In this document: piece by piece, positions 1 through 7,375 of the stretch
Layout: every line of letters begins with the position of its first letter
Position numbering within the stretch: position 1 is the first letter of the stretch
NCBI GenBank assembly: GCA_964600165.1
Contig: CAZRIP010000036.1
Location: forward strand, 1-29,138
Reading direction: 5' to 3'
Origin: CAZRIP01 sp964600165
Lineage (GTDB): Bacteria; Elusimicrobiota; Elusimicrobia; UBA1565; UBA9628
Length of the DNA: 29,138 nt
Position numbers and translations under genes: made by a program
The notes under the pieces: model-generated
What the model saw: the letters and a program-made list of their open reading frames with translations, nothing else
Told to the model about the DNA's origin: nothing
The model's database searches: none

Positions 1-459
1 ATCCTCGTGGAAGCCGAGGCCAATCGGGCGCTCGGCGCGCTGCGCAGCGTGCGGCACTCGGGGCTGCTGCGCGCGAACCTGGGCAAGAAGTCCTATCGCG
101 ACGTGATCGCCTCCGCCGCGCTCTCGGGGCTTTCGGCGCTGCGCGGGCGCGGGACGATCGAGCTTCTCCGCAAGCAAAGCCGCCCGCCCTTCTCGTACGG
201 CAGGCGCGCCGCGGCGCTGCGCTCGCTATCCGATTACGCGGCCGTCGACGACGGAGTCGTGCCCCTTCTCTGCGAGTCAGCCGACGACCAAGATGAGCGG
301 ATCAACCTGCTCGTGATCAGCTTGTTGGGCGGCCTCGAGGACGAGAGGGCGCTGCCGGTCCTCGATCGGGCCAAGAAGGACGCGAACTCCCGCGTGCGCG
401 TCTACGCCGAGGAAGCCGCGGCCAGAATCCGCTACGGCATCGAGCCCCGCAAAAAGTAG
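1..459 (+). CDS. HEAT-repeat C-terminal fragment, probably of an M1-family aminopeptidase (5' end outside window)
   Basis: The reading frame is open from base 1 and ends at TAG 457-459, so this is the last ~152 codons of a longer gene; the GTG at 7 is probably internal. The residues form helical pairs of HEAT type. One repeat begins SYRDVIASAALSGLSAL, a second runs through GRRAAALRSLSDYA, and a third reads DERALPVLDRAKKD followed by an Arg/Ala-rich helix. The order 'SYRDV...AAL.GL..L' followed by HEAT helices resembles the C-terminal domain of bacterial M1 zinc metallopeptidases. The HExxH catalytic domain would lie upstream and cannot be seen, so the assignment is inference. A stand-alone HEAT or PBS-lyase repeat protein is the alternative. 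The gene ends directly against the convergent porV-like gene, with no spacer and no obvious terminator. Confidence 0.55.
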   Translation: MLVEAEANRALGALRSVRHSGLLRANLGKKSYRDVIASAALSGLSALRGRGTIELLRKQSRPPFSYGRRAAALRSLSDYAAVDDGVVPLLCESADDQDERINLLVISLLGGLEDERALPVLDRAKKDANSRVRVYAEEAAARIRYGIEPRKK

Positions 460-1491
460 CTACCAGCGTAATCCGATCGTCATGCGGAAGGCCTCGCCCA
501 GCTCGGCCATCGGCTGGAAGCCGAAGTCGGCGGAGAACTTCTTGTACTGCGTCCCGAGCCCGAACGTGATGCCGGACACGAAGCCCAGGTCCGAGACGGT
601 CTGCGTCTTGTAGCCGGCGCGGACCGCCACCCGCGTGAAATCGCCGATCGGCCATTCGTACTCCGCGCCGAGCTTGGCGTAAGGATTGCCGTAGTACGGC
701 AGCGCGACCTCGAGGGCGGGCAGGAAGCGCGCGCTCCACGTACGAACATCGTAGGACATTCCTATATCGGCCTCGGTGGGCAAGGCCTCGCTCTCCGTCA
801 CGAACTGCATCTTGCCTCCCAAGTTACGGATCGCGCCCGAAACGGTCATATCCGGAAGGGCGGCCGGCTTGAAAAGCGCGCCCGCGTCGAGCGCGAAGGC
901 GAAGGCGTTGTTGTCGTAGATCGCCTCGTAGACTCCCTTGACCGCGAAGCCGGCCATGAGCGAGCCCGTCCAGACCTCGCGCTCGCGGGCGAGGGGATGA
1001 TAAGCGCCGGGGACGCCCCATGAGTCCGAAAAATAGTCGCGGTCGGCGCGCTCCGGGTCGCTGGAGTCGAACGAATGAGCGTAGCCGAGCGCGACGGAGT
1101 CGCTATGCGGAGCGAAGGAGCCGACCGTCTGATTGGTGTTGGTGACCAAGGGGAGGCCGTCTTGGGACAGGCGAGTGTAGGAGGCTCCGATCGCGCCGCC
1201 GAGAAAACGCACCGGCTGCGCGTACGCCGCGAAATCGTGATGGAAATAGGTCGCGAACTCCTGCCGGGAGTACGTCAGCTGCGGACCGTTGAGCCGGGCC
1301 ATCCCGGCCGGGTTCCAATAGATCGCCTCGGCGCCCTCGGCGACCGGACCATAAGCCTCGCCCATCCCGAGAGAGCGCGCGCCGGCTCCGATCCGCAGGA
1401 ACTCGCTCGCGTTGGCGCCCGTCTTGTCCTGGAACGCCCGCGCCGGCGCCGAGGCGGACAAGAGGACGACGAGCGCGAGTAGCCTTCTCAT
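460..1491 (-). CDS. PorV/PorQ family outer-membrane beta-barrel protein
   Basis: This 343-residue protein has a Sec signal peptide (residues 1 to about 19, ending APARA). The family signature follows: FLRIGAGARSLGMGEAYG, then AEGAEAIYWNPAGMARL. The rest alternates aromatic and small residues as in a FadL-like barrel and ends on an aromatic residue (GLRW), as barrels often do. In Bacteroidota, PorV is the outer-membrane shuttle of type IX secretion and delivers cargo to the attachment complex. PorQ and generic family members are less well defined. The start is ATG 1489-1491, overlapping the stop of the upstream protease gene as ATGA, so the two are translationally coupled. That neighbour carries a sorting-like C-terminal domain, which supports but does not prove a secretion role. 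Confidence 0.85.
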   Translation of the reverse strand: MRRLLALVVLLSASAPARAFQDKTGANASEFLRIGAGARSLGMGEAYGPVAEGAEAIYWNPAGMARLNGPQLTYSRQEFATYFHHDFAAYAQPVRFLGGAIGASYTRLSQDGLPLVTNTNQTVGSFAPHSDSVALGYAHSFDSSDPERADRDYFSDSWGVPGAYHPLAREREVWTGSLMAGFAVKGVYEAIYDNNAFAFALDAGALFKPAALPDMTVSGAIRNLGGKMQFVTESEALPTEADIGMSYDVRTWSARFLPALEVALPYYGNPYAKLGAEYEWPIGDFTRVAVRAGYKTQTVSDLGFVSGITFGLGTQYKKFSADFGFQPMAELGEAFRMTIGLRW

Positions 1492-4400
1492 CGCGCGATC
1501 ACCACTCTCTTGGTCACGCGCTGGCCGCCGCCGTCTATGACGACCAAGTACGTCCCGGAGCCGACGAAGCGGCCCCAATTGTTGTTGCCGGCCCAGGTGA
1601 TGACGCCGGACGCCGCCGCGGTATTCTCCCAGACCTGCTCGCCGCTGATCGTGAAGATCCTCACGCGAGAATTCGCGGGAAGGTTCGACATCGTGACGAA
1701 GGGGCCGTTGAAATTCGCGTTGTCCGACGTCGGCTCCCAAGGGATCGGGAAGATGTTGACGTTGCCCAGATCCGGCGCGGGAGCGACCGCGAAGGGCTGG
1801 AAGAGGGAAAAATGCCCGACTTGGCCGACCACCGCGTGGTCGGCGGCGTCGACGTAAGAGGACTGAAGGGTCCACTGGCCGGACGACGGATCGTAGCGCG
1901 CGAGCTGGATCGTCTTCTCGTCGACGCCCAACGGAAGGCGCGCCGGATCGTAGCTCAAGAGGACGTTGACGATCCCGTTGGGCTGCGCGCCGCCCGCCGA
2001 GAGATCGAACGCCACGGCCGTGCCTATCGCCGTCATGTTCGCTTGGTTCGAGCCCGGCGGGGGAAGCGCGGCGACGTTCGGGCTCAAGCTCACGACGGTG
2101 CCCGCCGGGAAGACCCCCGGCGGCACGAGCACTTGGATCTGCTGGAGCGTCGAGCCGCCGGGGACGATGGAGAGCTGCGCGCCCGAGCCGGTCACCGTCG
2201 CGCTGGCGATGGCGACGTGGAGAGTCCTCGTCGAGCCGAGCGAGGCGAAGTTCGCCGCGCCGTCGAAACCGATCGAGCCGACTCGCAGGAAGTAATCCGT
2301 GAACGAGGCAAGCCCGCTGACGCCGCCTTGCGTCGCGCCGTACGGGAAGTCGGCCGTCGCGGCGAGCGTCCCGAAGCCGGGATCGAGCGACGCCTGCACG
2401 CGATAGCCCTCGCACGTGGAGATCGGAGGGAGCGCGGGCAAGCCGTTCCAATCCACCGTCACGCTGTCGAACGTCACGGAGACGATCGGCTGTCCGGGAA
2501 CGCCGGGCGGCGCGGGCAGCGTCGACGCGAAGCCGTCCAGCGTGGACGGCGAGGGCGGCCCGTTCGAGTCGTTATTGACCGTCTTGACGCGGATGTAATA
2601 GCTCGTGTTGGTCGTCAGTCCCGTGAAGCCCGCGAACAGGTTGCGCGTCGTCGAGCTCACCGCGCCCGTGAACAGAAGGTTGCTCGCCGCCTCGGCCGTG
2701 AAGGCGCTCGGGCGCGCGTTGCCGCCGGCGCCCCAATGGACGAAGAACCCGGTCGTCGTCTGCGTCGAGCCGACGGGCGAGACGACGGCCGGCGCCGAGG
2801 GCAGCGCCACCGTCGAGATCGCGGCCGGGTTGAAGAAGGCGGCCGTGCTGCTGAGGACTCCGTTGTTGTTGAGGGCCGCCGCGGAAAGGTAGTAAGTCTG
2901 ATTCGGGATCAAGCCCGCGAAGGTCGCGAAGGTGTTGTAGGTCTGCGAGGAAGCGGCCACGACGCCGAAGTCGACGGACGTCGAGACCTGCGCGAGGAAC
3001 AGCGTCCCCGGCGGGTCGCTGGCGTTGACGAAGTTGGCGGTAAAGCCCGTGCTGAACGCGGCGGAAAACGAGACGGCCGCGGGCGCCAGCGGCTGGGCGA
3101 GCGTCGACGTGGCGCCCAAGACCGCGAAGGCCGTCGCCGTCCCGCCGTTGGCGATCGCCTGAGCCTGCGCGTAATAAGTCGTGTTGGGGCTCAGCCCCGA
3201 GAAATCGACGTATGTATTGTGCGTGATCGAGGACGCCAGGACGGGCGCGAGCGTCGGCGAGACGGAGATCTGCGCCTGATACAGCGCTCCCGCCGGATCG
3301 GAGCCCGCCGACCAGGATACTCTCAGCGCGCTCTGCGTCAGGTTCGAGAACGTCGAAGCGAGCGCCGCCGGAGGCAGCGCCAAGGTGGAGACCGGCCCGG
3401 AGCTCAGGTACGGCCCCAGAGCGGCGGCGACGCGGAAATAATAGCTCGTGTCCGCGAGAAGCCCCGTGTAGACCGCGGTGAAGATGTCGACGCCGCTCTT
3501 CGTCGCGACTCCCGATGAGAAGTCCGAGACCGGCGAGAGGTCCGCGGTGTAGGTCGTGCCGGCCGGGTTGCCGCCGCTCGACCAGTTGTAAGTGATCGCG
3601 CCCGCCGCGATCGCGCCTTGCGCCGCGACGCCGGGCGCGACGATGTTCGTGGCGGTCGTCGTGGATCCCAGAGCCGTCATGCTCGAGGTCAGCACGCTGT
3701 TGAGCGTGCCGACGCGCAGGTAATAGCGCGTGTTCGCCGTGAGCGTCCCCGAGGGGAACTCCAGGTGCAGCAGCGCGGTGTTCGTCGTCGCCGAGGAATA
3801 CACGGCGGGGCCGAGGAAATCAGGGTCGGTCGAGGCCTGGAAGATGTAGCCGGAGCATTGGCCCGCGACGCAGGCCGAGTAGTCGACGGCGATCGTCGAG
3901 ACGGCGACCTTGTAAGCCGGCAGGCCGGGGATCGCCGACGGCAGCGTGACGGTGCTCGCCGAGACCGAGCACGGCCCCTCGCCCGTGCCGTTGACGCCGC
4001 AAACTTGAACTTGGCTCAGCGTGTTCGGCGCGAGCGGCAAGGAGATCGAGAGCGGGGAGACGACGCTTCCGGCGAGCTTGGTCGCCGCGCTCGCGTAAAA
4101 CACGCTATATGAAGTCGCGTCGTTGACCAGCGACCAGGAGTAAGCGACCGACGAGACGCCCACGCCCGTGATCGCGAGAGAGCCCGGCGCGCTCTGGACG
4201 AGCGGCGGGGCGAGCAACTTGCCGTAGCCCCAAGTGTAGTTGCCGTTGCCCACGCCTCCCGTGTCGGCGTCGGAGCGGCCGTCGGATTGGAGCGAGGTCC
4301 GCAACTGCGCGACGGTCGCCGACGGCGAGGCCTGCAGGCGCAGCGCCAAGGCGCTCGCGACGGCCGGCGTGGCCTGGCTCGTGCCGTGGAAGATGGTGTG

Positions 4401-6113
4401 CAGACCGTCGGACAGGATGTTCGGATAGGGGGGGCTGTAGTCTTTCGACTTCGTCGAGGCGACGTACTCCCCGGGCGCGGAGATGTCGGGCTTTTGCCGG
4501 TTGTCGCGCGTCGGGCCGTGGTCGCTGAAGCCCGTGATCGCGCCGGGGGAGACGCCGCTGTCGGTGAAGGGGCTCGGCCCGCCCGACACGGGCCAGCTGT
4601 TTCTCGAGGTGTAAGCCGCGATGGAGAACACGTTGTTGGCGCTGGCGGGCTCGGTCAGCGTCCCGTTGGCGTCTATGTGGGTGTTGAATTTCGTGCCCGA
4701 GAGGGCCGGATCGGTGTAGCCGTCTATCTTGTGGCTCGAGGATACGAGCTGCGTGTTGGTGAACGCGACGGCGAAGTTCGTCACGATCTGAGAGCCGGTG
4801 GCGTTGCAGTTCAGGTCGCCGTTGTCCTCGACCTGCACGAAGACCTGGCTGTCGCCGTTGCCGTTGGTCGCCTGGTCGTTGAGGATCGTGAGCGTCACGC
4901 CGTTGGTCGTGACTTGATTCGAGTTCCCGGTCGAGACGGGCCCGAGCGGAGTGGGGCACGAGCCGGAGCAGCTGACGGAGACGGTGACGTCGTAATGATC
5001 GCCCGACGGATGCCAGAACTCCGCGTTCAAGCAAGGCTGCTTGGTCTTCGAGGCGCCGAAGGGATCGACCGGCAAGCCGACGTCGGTGATGCCGAAGGAG
5101 CCGCTGCCGCCCGCGCTAAACGTCGTGTCCGCGTGAGGATTGCCCTCCTCGTCGTTGCCCATCGCGACGACGACCGGATGGCTCGCCGCGACGGCGTCGA
5201 TCGCCGACTCGAAGGAGTCGGTGCCGTCGTGGGGCCCGGAGTTTTCGCCCAAGCTCAGGTTGATGATGAAAGGCGTCGCGCCCGCCTTCGTCTGGATGTA
5301 TGAGATCGCGTCGACGATGCCCTGGTTGGAAAAGTCCGTGTTGACGATGAGATACTGCACCTTCGGCGCGAGGCTGGAGTAAGTGCCGCCGCCGCTCGAC
5401 AACCCGTTGCCGCCCGCCGTGCCCGCGACGTGAGTCCCGTGGCCGTCGGTGTCGAGCTGGCGCACGGGGCAGCCCGAGCCGCCGACCGCCGTGCAGCTCG
5501 CGTTTCCGAGATTGGCGTTGAGCGTGGCCTGCAGATACTCGGAGCCGTAGGAGAAGCCCGACGGATTCGGGCCGACGCCGTCGTTCTGATCCCAGATCGC
5601 GAGGATGCGCGACTGTCCTCCGCTGATGAAATCCGCGTGCGTCCAGTCGATGCCGGTGTCGACGACGCCGATGATGACGCCCGTGCCGTCGAGCGTGCCG
5701 AGGTCCGAGACTCCGTTTTTGAGCGCGCCCAGGATCAGCGCGCCGTTGGTCGCGGCGGAGCGGATGACGTCGTTGGTGGGATGCGCCTTGCGGTCGGCCT
5801 CGATCGAAAGGACGTCTCCGTCGGCCTCGAGCTCGTCGAGCACCGACACCGGCGCGCTCCCCGTGACGACGGCGCCGACCTGGCTGCCGACGCGCAGTCG
5901 GCCGTGCCGCGCGGCGAGAGCCTCCTTGCGCGCGCCGGGAGCGAGCTTGACGAGGAAGCGCACGATCGGGTCGGGGGCCGCGACCCCTTGCAGCCTCGGC
6001 ACCGACGCCACGGCGTTCTTGGCGACGAGCAATCGGCCGTCGAGCTTGGAGGCCGCGCGCGCGGCGGAAACGAGCGCGAATAAAAGGGCGGCAAGAAGGG
6101 CGGGAGCGCGCAT
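1488..6113 (-). CDS. Large secreted S8 (subtilisin-like) serine protease with fibronectin III repeats and FlgD-like C-terminal domain
   Basis: The protein has 1541 residues. Residues 1-20 form a signal peptide (ends SAARA) and about 40-115 an inhibitor-I9-like propeptide. The catalytic triad is Asp152 (VDTGID), His225 (DGHGTHVAGT) and Ser579 (HGTSQATP), with oxyanion Asn320 (AMGN). About 150 residues, rich in beta strands, are inserted between Asn320 and Ser579, as in jelly-roll-containing CspB-type S8 enzymes. From about 640 to 1330 there are roughly seven fibronectin type III repeats, most carrying an 'NTxYYxRV'-like strand. A beta domain follows, then residues ~1453-1541, a FlgD/type-IX-like Ig domain that opens NIFPIPWEP and ends VTKRVVIAR. 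It is probably secreted and degrades extracellular protein. The gene shares an ATGA overlap with the PorV-like gene. A TATACT hexamer lies 10 bases before ATG 6113. Confidence 0.9.
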   Translation of the reverse strand: MRAPALLAALLFALVSAARAASKLDGRLLVAKNAVASVPRLQGVAAPDPIVRFLVKLAPGARKEALAARHGRLRVGSQVGAVVTGSAPVSVLDELEADGDVLSIEADRKAHPTNDVIRSAATNGALILGALKNGVSDLGTLDGTGVIIGVVDTGIDWTHADFISGGQSRILAIWDQNDGVGPNPSGFSYGSEYLQATLNANLGNASCTAVGGSGCPVRQLDTDGHGTHVAGTAGGNGLSSGGGTYSSLAPKVQYLIVNTDFSNQGIVDAISYIQTKAGATPFIINLSLGENSGPHDGTDSFESAIDAVAASHPVVVAMGNDEEGNPHADTTFSAGGSGSFGITDVGLPVDPFGASKTKQPCLNAEFWHPSGDHYDVTVSVSCSGSCPTPLGPVSTGNSNQVTTNGVTLTILNDQATNGNGDSQVFVQVEDNGDLNCNATGSQIVTNFAVAFTNTQLVSSSHKIDGYTDPALSGTKFNTHIDANGTLTEPASANNVFSIAAYTSRNSWPVSGGPSPFTDSGVSPGAITGFSDHGPTRDNRQKPDISAPGEYVASTKSKDYSPPYPNILSDGLHTIFHGTSQATPAVASALALRLQASPSATVAQLRTSLQSDGRSDADTGGVGNGNYTWGYGKLLAPPLVQSAPGSLAITGVGVSSVAYSWSLVNDATSYSVFYASAATKLAGSVVSPLSISLPLAPNTLSQVQVCGVNGTGEGPCSVSASTVTLPSAIPGLPAYKVAVSTIAVDYSACVAGQCSGYIFQASTDPDFLGPAVYSSATTNTALLHLEFPSGTLTANTRYYLRVGTLNSVLTSSMTALGSTTTATNIVAPGVAAQGAIAAGAITYNWSSGGNPAGTTYTADLSPVSDFSSGVATKSGVDIFTAVYTGLLADTSYYFRVAAALGPYLSSGPVSTLALPPAALASTFSNLTQSALRVSWSAGSDPAGALYQAQISVSPTLAPVLASSITHNTYVDFSGLSPNTTYYAQAQAIANGGTATAFAVLGATSTLAQPLAPAAVSFSAAFSTGFTANFVNASDPPGTLFLAQVSTSVDFGVVAASSQTYNTFATFAGLIPNQTYYLSAAALNNNGVLSSTAAFFNPAAISTVALPSAPAVVSPVGSTQTTTGFFVHWGAGGNARPSAFTAEAASNLLFTGAVSSTTRNLFAGFTGLTTNTSYYIRVKTVNNDSNGPPSPSTLDGFASTLPAPPGVPGQPIVSVTFDSVTVDWNGLPALPPISTCEGYRVQASLDPGFGTLAATADFPYGATQGGVSGLASFTDYFLRVGSIGFDGAANFASLGSTRTLHVAIASATVTGSGAQLSIVPGGSTLQQIQVLVPPGVFPAGTVVSLSPNVAALPPPGSNQANMTAIGTAVAFDLSAGGAQPNGIVNVLLSYDPARLPLGVDEKTIQLARYDPSSGQWTLQSSYVDAADHAVVGQVGHFSLFQPFAVAPAPDLGNVNIFPIPWEPTSDNANFNGPFVTMSNLPANSRVRIFTISGEQVWENTAAASGVITWAGNNNWGRFVGSGTYLVVIDGGGQRVTKRVVIAR

Positions 6114-6123
6114 CTCTTAAGGA

Positions 6124-6129
6124 AGTATA
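6124..6129 (-). promoter_or_regulatory. Candidate -10 element (TATACT) just upstream of the S8 protease start
   Basis: On the minus strand TATACT ends 10 bases before ATG 6113-6111. A start site about 7 bases after the hexamer would leave only a 3-4 base leader. No good -35 box is seen at 15-18 bases. See the finding on leaderless starts. Confidence 0.4.
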
Positions 6130-6194
6130 GACGGGCGGGCCGCCCAAAAGATGGCGGGATTATTTCAGGAAAAACGCCGTGGATTACTGCGCTT

Positions 6195-6863
6195 TCAGTC
6201 CGAGCGCTCGGCGGAAATCAGGCCGATGTCGATGCCCTTGACCACGGCCTCGGTGCGGTTGCTGACGGAGAGCTTCTGGAACATGCTGTTGAGATGGTTC
6301 TTGACGGTCTTGACCGAGCACTGGAGCGAGCCCGCGATCTCCTTGTTCGAGTTGCCGCGGCCGAGCAGGGCGAGGACCTTGATCTCCGTCTTCGTGAGCG
6401 CGACGAGCGAGGCTTCGCTCGAGGCGTTGCCCATCTGGCGCAGGCCGTCGATGAGCTTGCTCATGACGGGTTGGGGGATCATGACGCCTTCGTTGGCGAA
6501 GGCCTTGAGCGCGTTGACGAGCTCGGAAGCCGGAAGCATCTTCGACAGATACCCGTTGGCGCCCGCTTGGATCGCCTCCATCACGTGCGACTCGTCCTCG
6601 AACGAAGAGAGGATCAGCACGTTCGTGTTCGGGCAGTCCTTGTGGATCTGGCGCGTCGCCTCGATGCCGTCCATGTGAGGGAGCTTGATGTCGAGCAGGA
6701 TCACGTTCGGGCGCAGCTTCTTGACGAGGCGCAGCGCTTCCTGTCCGTCGGCGGCCTCGCCGATGACCTGGATGGCCTTCTCGTTCTCTAGAAGGTCCTT
6801 GATGCCCTCGCGAAAAAGCGTCTGATCGTCCGCGATGACGACGGTGATCTTCTTCTTGGCCAA
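6195..6863 (-). CDS. NarL/FixJ-type response regulator (REC + LuxR HTH), TTG start
   Basis: This 222-residue regulator has an N-terminal receiver domain with acidic pocket Asp12-Asp13, phosphoacceptor Asp58 (VILLDIK), Ser86 and Lys108 (YLSK). The C-terminal LuxR/GerE helix-turn-helix spans about residues 155-213, with TKTEIKVLALLGRGNSNKEI and the recognition helix SVKTVKNHLNSMFQKL. Phosphorylation by a partner kinase should switch DNA binding. The start is taken as TTG 6863-6861, because a GGGAGG ribosome site lies four bases upstream and the protein then begins exactly at the conserved receiver strand (AKKKITVVIADD). An upstream ATG at 6956 would add 31 unrelated residues and run through the promoter region. 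No histidine kinase is adjacent, so it is an orphan here and its targets are unknown. Confidence 0.92.
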   Translation of the reverse strand: MAKKKITVVIADDQTLFREGIKDLLENEKAIQVIGEAADGQEALRLVKKLRPNVILLDIKLPHMDGIEATRQIHKDCPNTNVLILSSFEDESHVMEAIQAGANGYLSKMLPASELVNALKAFANEGVMIPQPVMSKLIDGLRQMGNASSEASLVALTKTEIKVLALLGRGNSNKEIAGSLQCSVKTVKNHLNSMFQKLSVSNRTEAVVKGIDIGLISAERSD

Positions 6864-6902
6864 TGCTCCTCCCGACAAAATCGTCGACTGCCCGTCGCAC
6901 GT

Positions 6903-6933
6903 ACTATACAAAAATACGCGAGCGCGTTGGCAA
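6903..6933 (-). promoter_or_regulatory. Candidate sigma-70-like promoter for the response regulator
   Basis: On the minus strand TTGCCA (6933-6928) and TATAGT (6908-6903) are 19 bases apart, slightly long. A start near 6896 would give a leader of about 33 bases that contains the GGGAGG ribosome site. Confidence 0.4.
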
Positions 6934-6944
6934 GCGCCGATTTC

Positions 6945-6973
6945 TTGAGCCGACACGAGCGATGTGCTAGAAT
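6945..6973 (+). promoter_or_regulatory. Sigma-70-like promoter of the CAU tRNA
   Basis: TTGAGC (6945-6950) and TAGAAT (6968-6973) are exactly 17 bases apart. The predicted start, near 6980, is one or two bases before the tRNA 5' end. Confidence 0.7.
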
Positions 6974-6981
6974 AACCTCGC

Positions 6982-7054
6982 GGCGCCGTAGCTCAGGGGT
7001 TAGAGCGGACGTTTCATAAGCGTTAGGTCGGAGGTTCGATTCCTCCCGGCGCCA
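6982..7054 (+). tRNA. tRNA with CAU anticodon (elongator Met, or Ile2 if lysidine-modified)
   Basis: This is a 73-base cloverleaf. Acceptor stem GGCGCCG pairs with CGGCGCC and the discriminator is A. The D stem is GCTC/GAGC. The anticodon stem is GACGT/GCGTT around loop TTCATAA, giving anticodon CAU. The T arm is GGAGG-TTCGATT-CCTCC. The first pair is G-C rather than the mismatched C-A of bacterial initiator tRNA, so it is not fMet. Elongator Met and tRNA-Ile2 (where TilS modifies C34) cannot be separated by eye. CCA is not encoded. A promoter and a terminator flank it closely, so it is a monocistronic unit. Confidence 0.93.
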
Positions 7055-7060
7055 AATTTA

Positions 7061-7097
7061 CCCGTCCTTTGCATGCAGTGCGAAGGGCGGGTTTTTT
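7061..7097 (+). terminator. Rho-independent terminator after the tRNA
   Basis: CCCGTCCTT (7061-7069) pairs with AAGGGCGGG (7083-7091), with one G-T wobble, and six T residues follow (7092-7097). It begins seven bases after the tRNA. Confidence 0.88.
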
Positions 7098-7117
7098 ATT
7101 CGCGATTTGACGCTTGT

Positions 7118-7147
7118 TTGACTTCGCACCGGAAAAAGAAATAGGAT
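7118..7147 (+). promoter_or_regulatory. Candidate promoter of the histone-methyltransferase-nuo operon
   Basis: TTGACT (7118-7123) and TAGGAT (7142-7147) are 18 bases apart. It sits between the tRNA terminator and the histone-fold gene and predicts a leader of about 30 bases containing the GGAGGG ribosome site at 7174. Another TTGACG lies at 7107-7112, without a matching -10. Confidence 0.5.
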
Positions 7148-7185
7148 TAGTCCGCCGTCAGACGCGATTTCTTGGAGGGAATGCC

Positions 7186-7365
7186 ATGGGAGAGACACTC
7201 GTCGTCGTCAGCAAGATCAAGAAGCTCGTCAAGGACGCCGGCTTTCGCACCGGCGGCGATTACATCGACGGCCTGTCGGGCAAGATCGGCGCCATCATCA
7301 ACGCCTCGATCGAGAAGGTCAAGGCCGACGGCAAGAAGAAGACGCTCGGCGCCGAGGACCTTTAA
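7186..7365 (+). CDS. Small bacterial histone-fold DNA-binding protein
   Basis: This 59-residue protein fits a single histone fold. Helix 1 is about residues 4-18 (LVVVSKIKKLVKDAG), the long helix 2 about 25-48 (DYIDGLSGKIGAIINASIEK), and a shortened helix 3 lies at the C-terminus. Residues 49-59, GKKKTLGAEDL, closely match the archaeal histone HMfB ending of helix 2, loop 2 and helix 3 (GRKTIKAEDI), including Thr53 and Asp58 of the loop motif. Family knowledge: short one-fold histones occur in several bacterial phyla and form dimers; the Bdellovibrio member bends DNA. The start is ATG 7186, chosen for GGAGGG at 7174-7179; a longer frame from 7114 adds a non-histone-like leader. It lies 10 bases before the methyltransferase gene, apparently in the same transcript. 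Direct DNA binding is inferred. Confidence 0.75.
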   Translation: MGETLVVVSKIKKLVKDAGFRTGGDYIDGLSGKIGAIINASIEKVKADGKKKTLGAEDL

Positions 7366-7375
7366 ACCCACGTAG

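Noticed and set aside
1812..3518. 568-codon open frame on the plus strand opposite the S8 protease
   Set aside because: Arg-rich with no domain pattern, and lying across the fibronectin repeats of a well-supported gene on the other strand.
6200..6211. 12-base palindrome CCGAGCGCTCGG at the response regulator 3' end
   Set aside because: It is inside the last codons, has no T run, and short GC palindromes are common in DNA of this composition.
6864..6956. Longer response regulator starting at ATG 6956
   Set aside because: The added 31 residues match nothing in the receiver family, overlap the likely promoter, and lack a ribosome site, whereas TTG 6863 has GGGAGG at good spacing.
7114..7185. 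Longer histone-fold protein starting at 7114
   Set aside because: It begins upstream of the likely transcription start and adds a non-homologous leader; ATG 7186 has a strong GGAGGG site.
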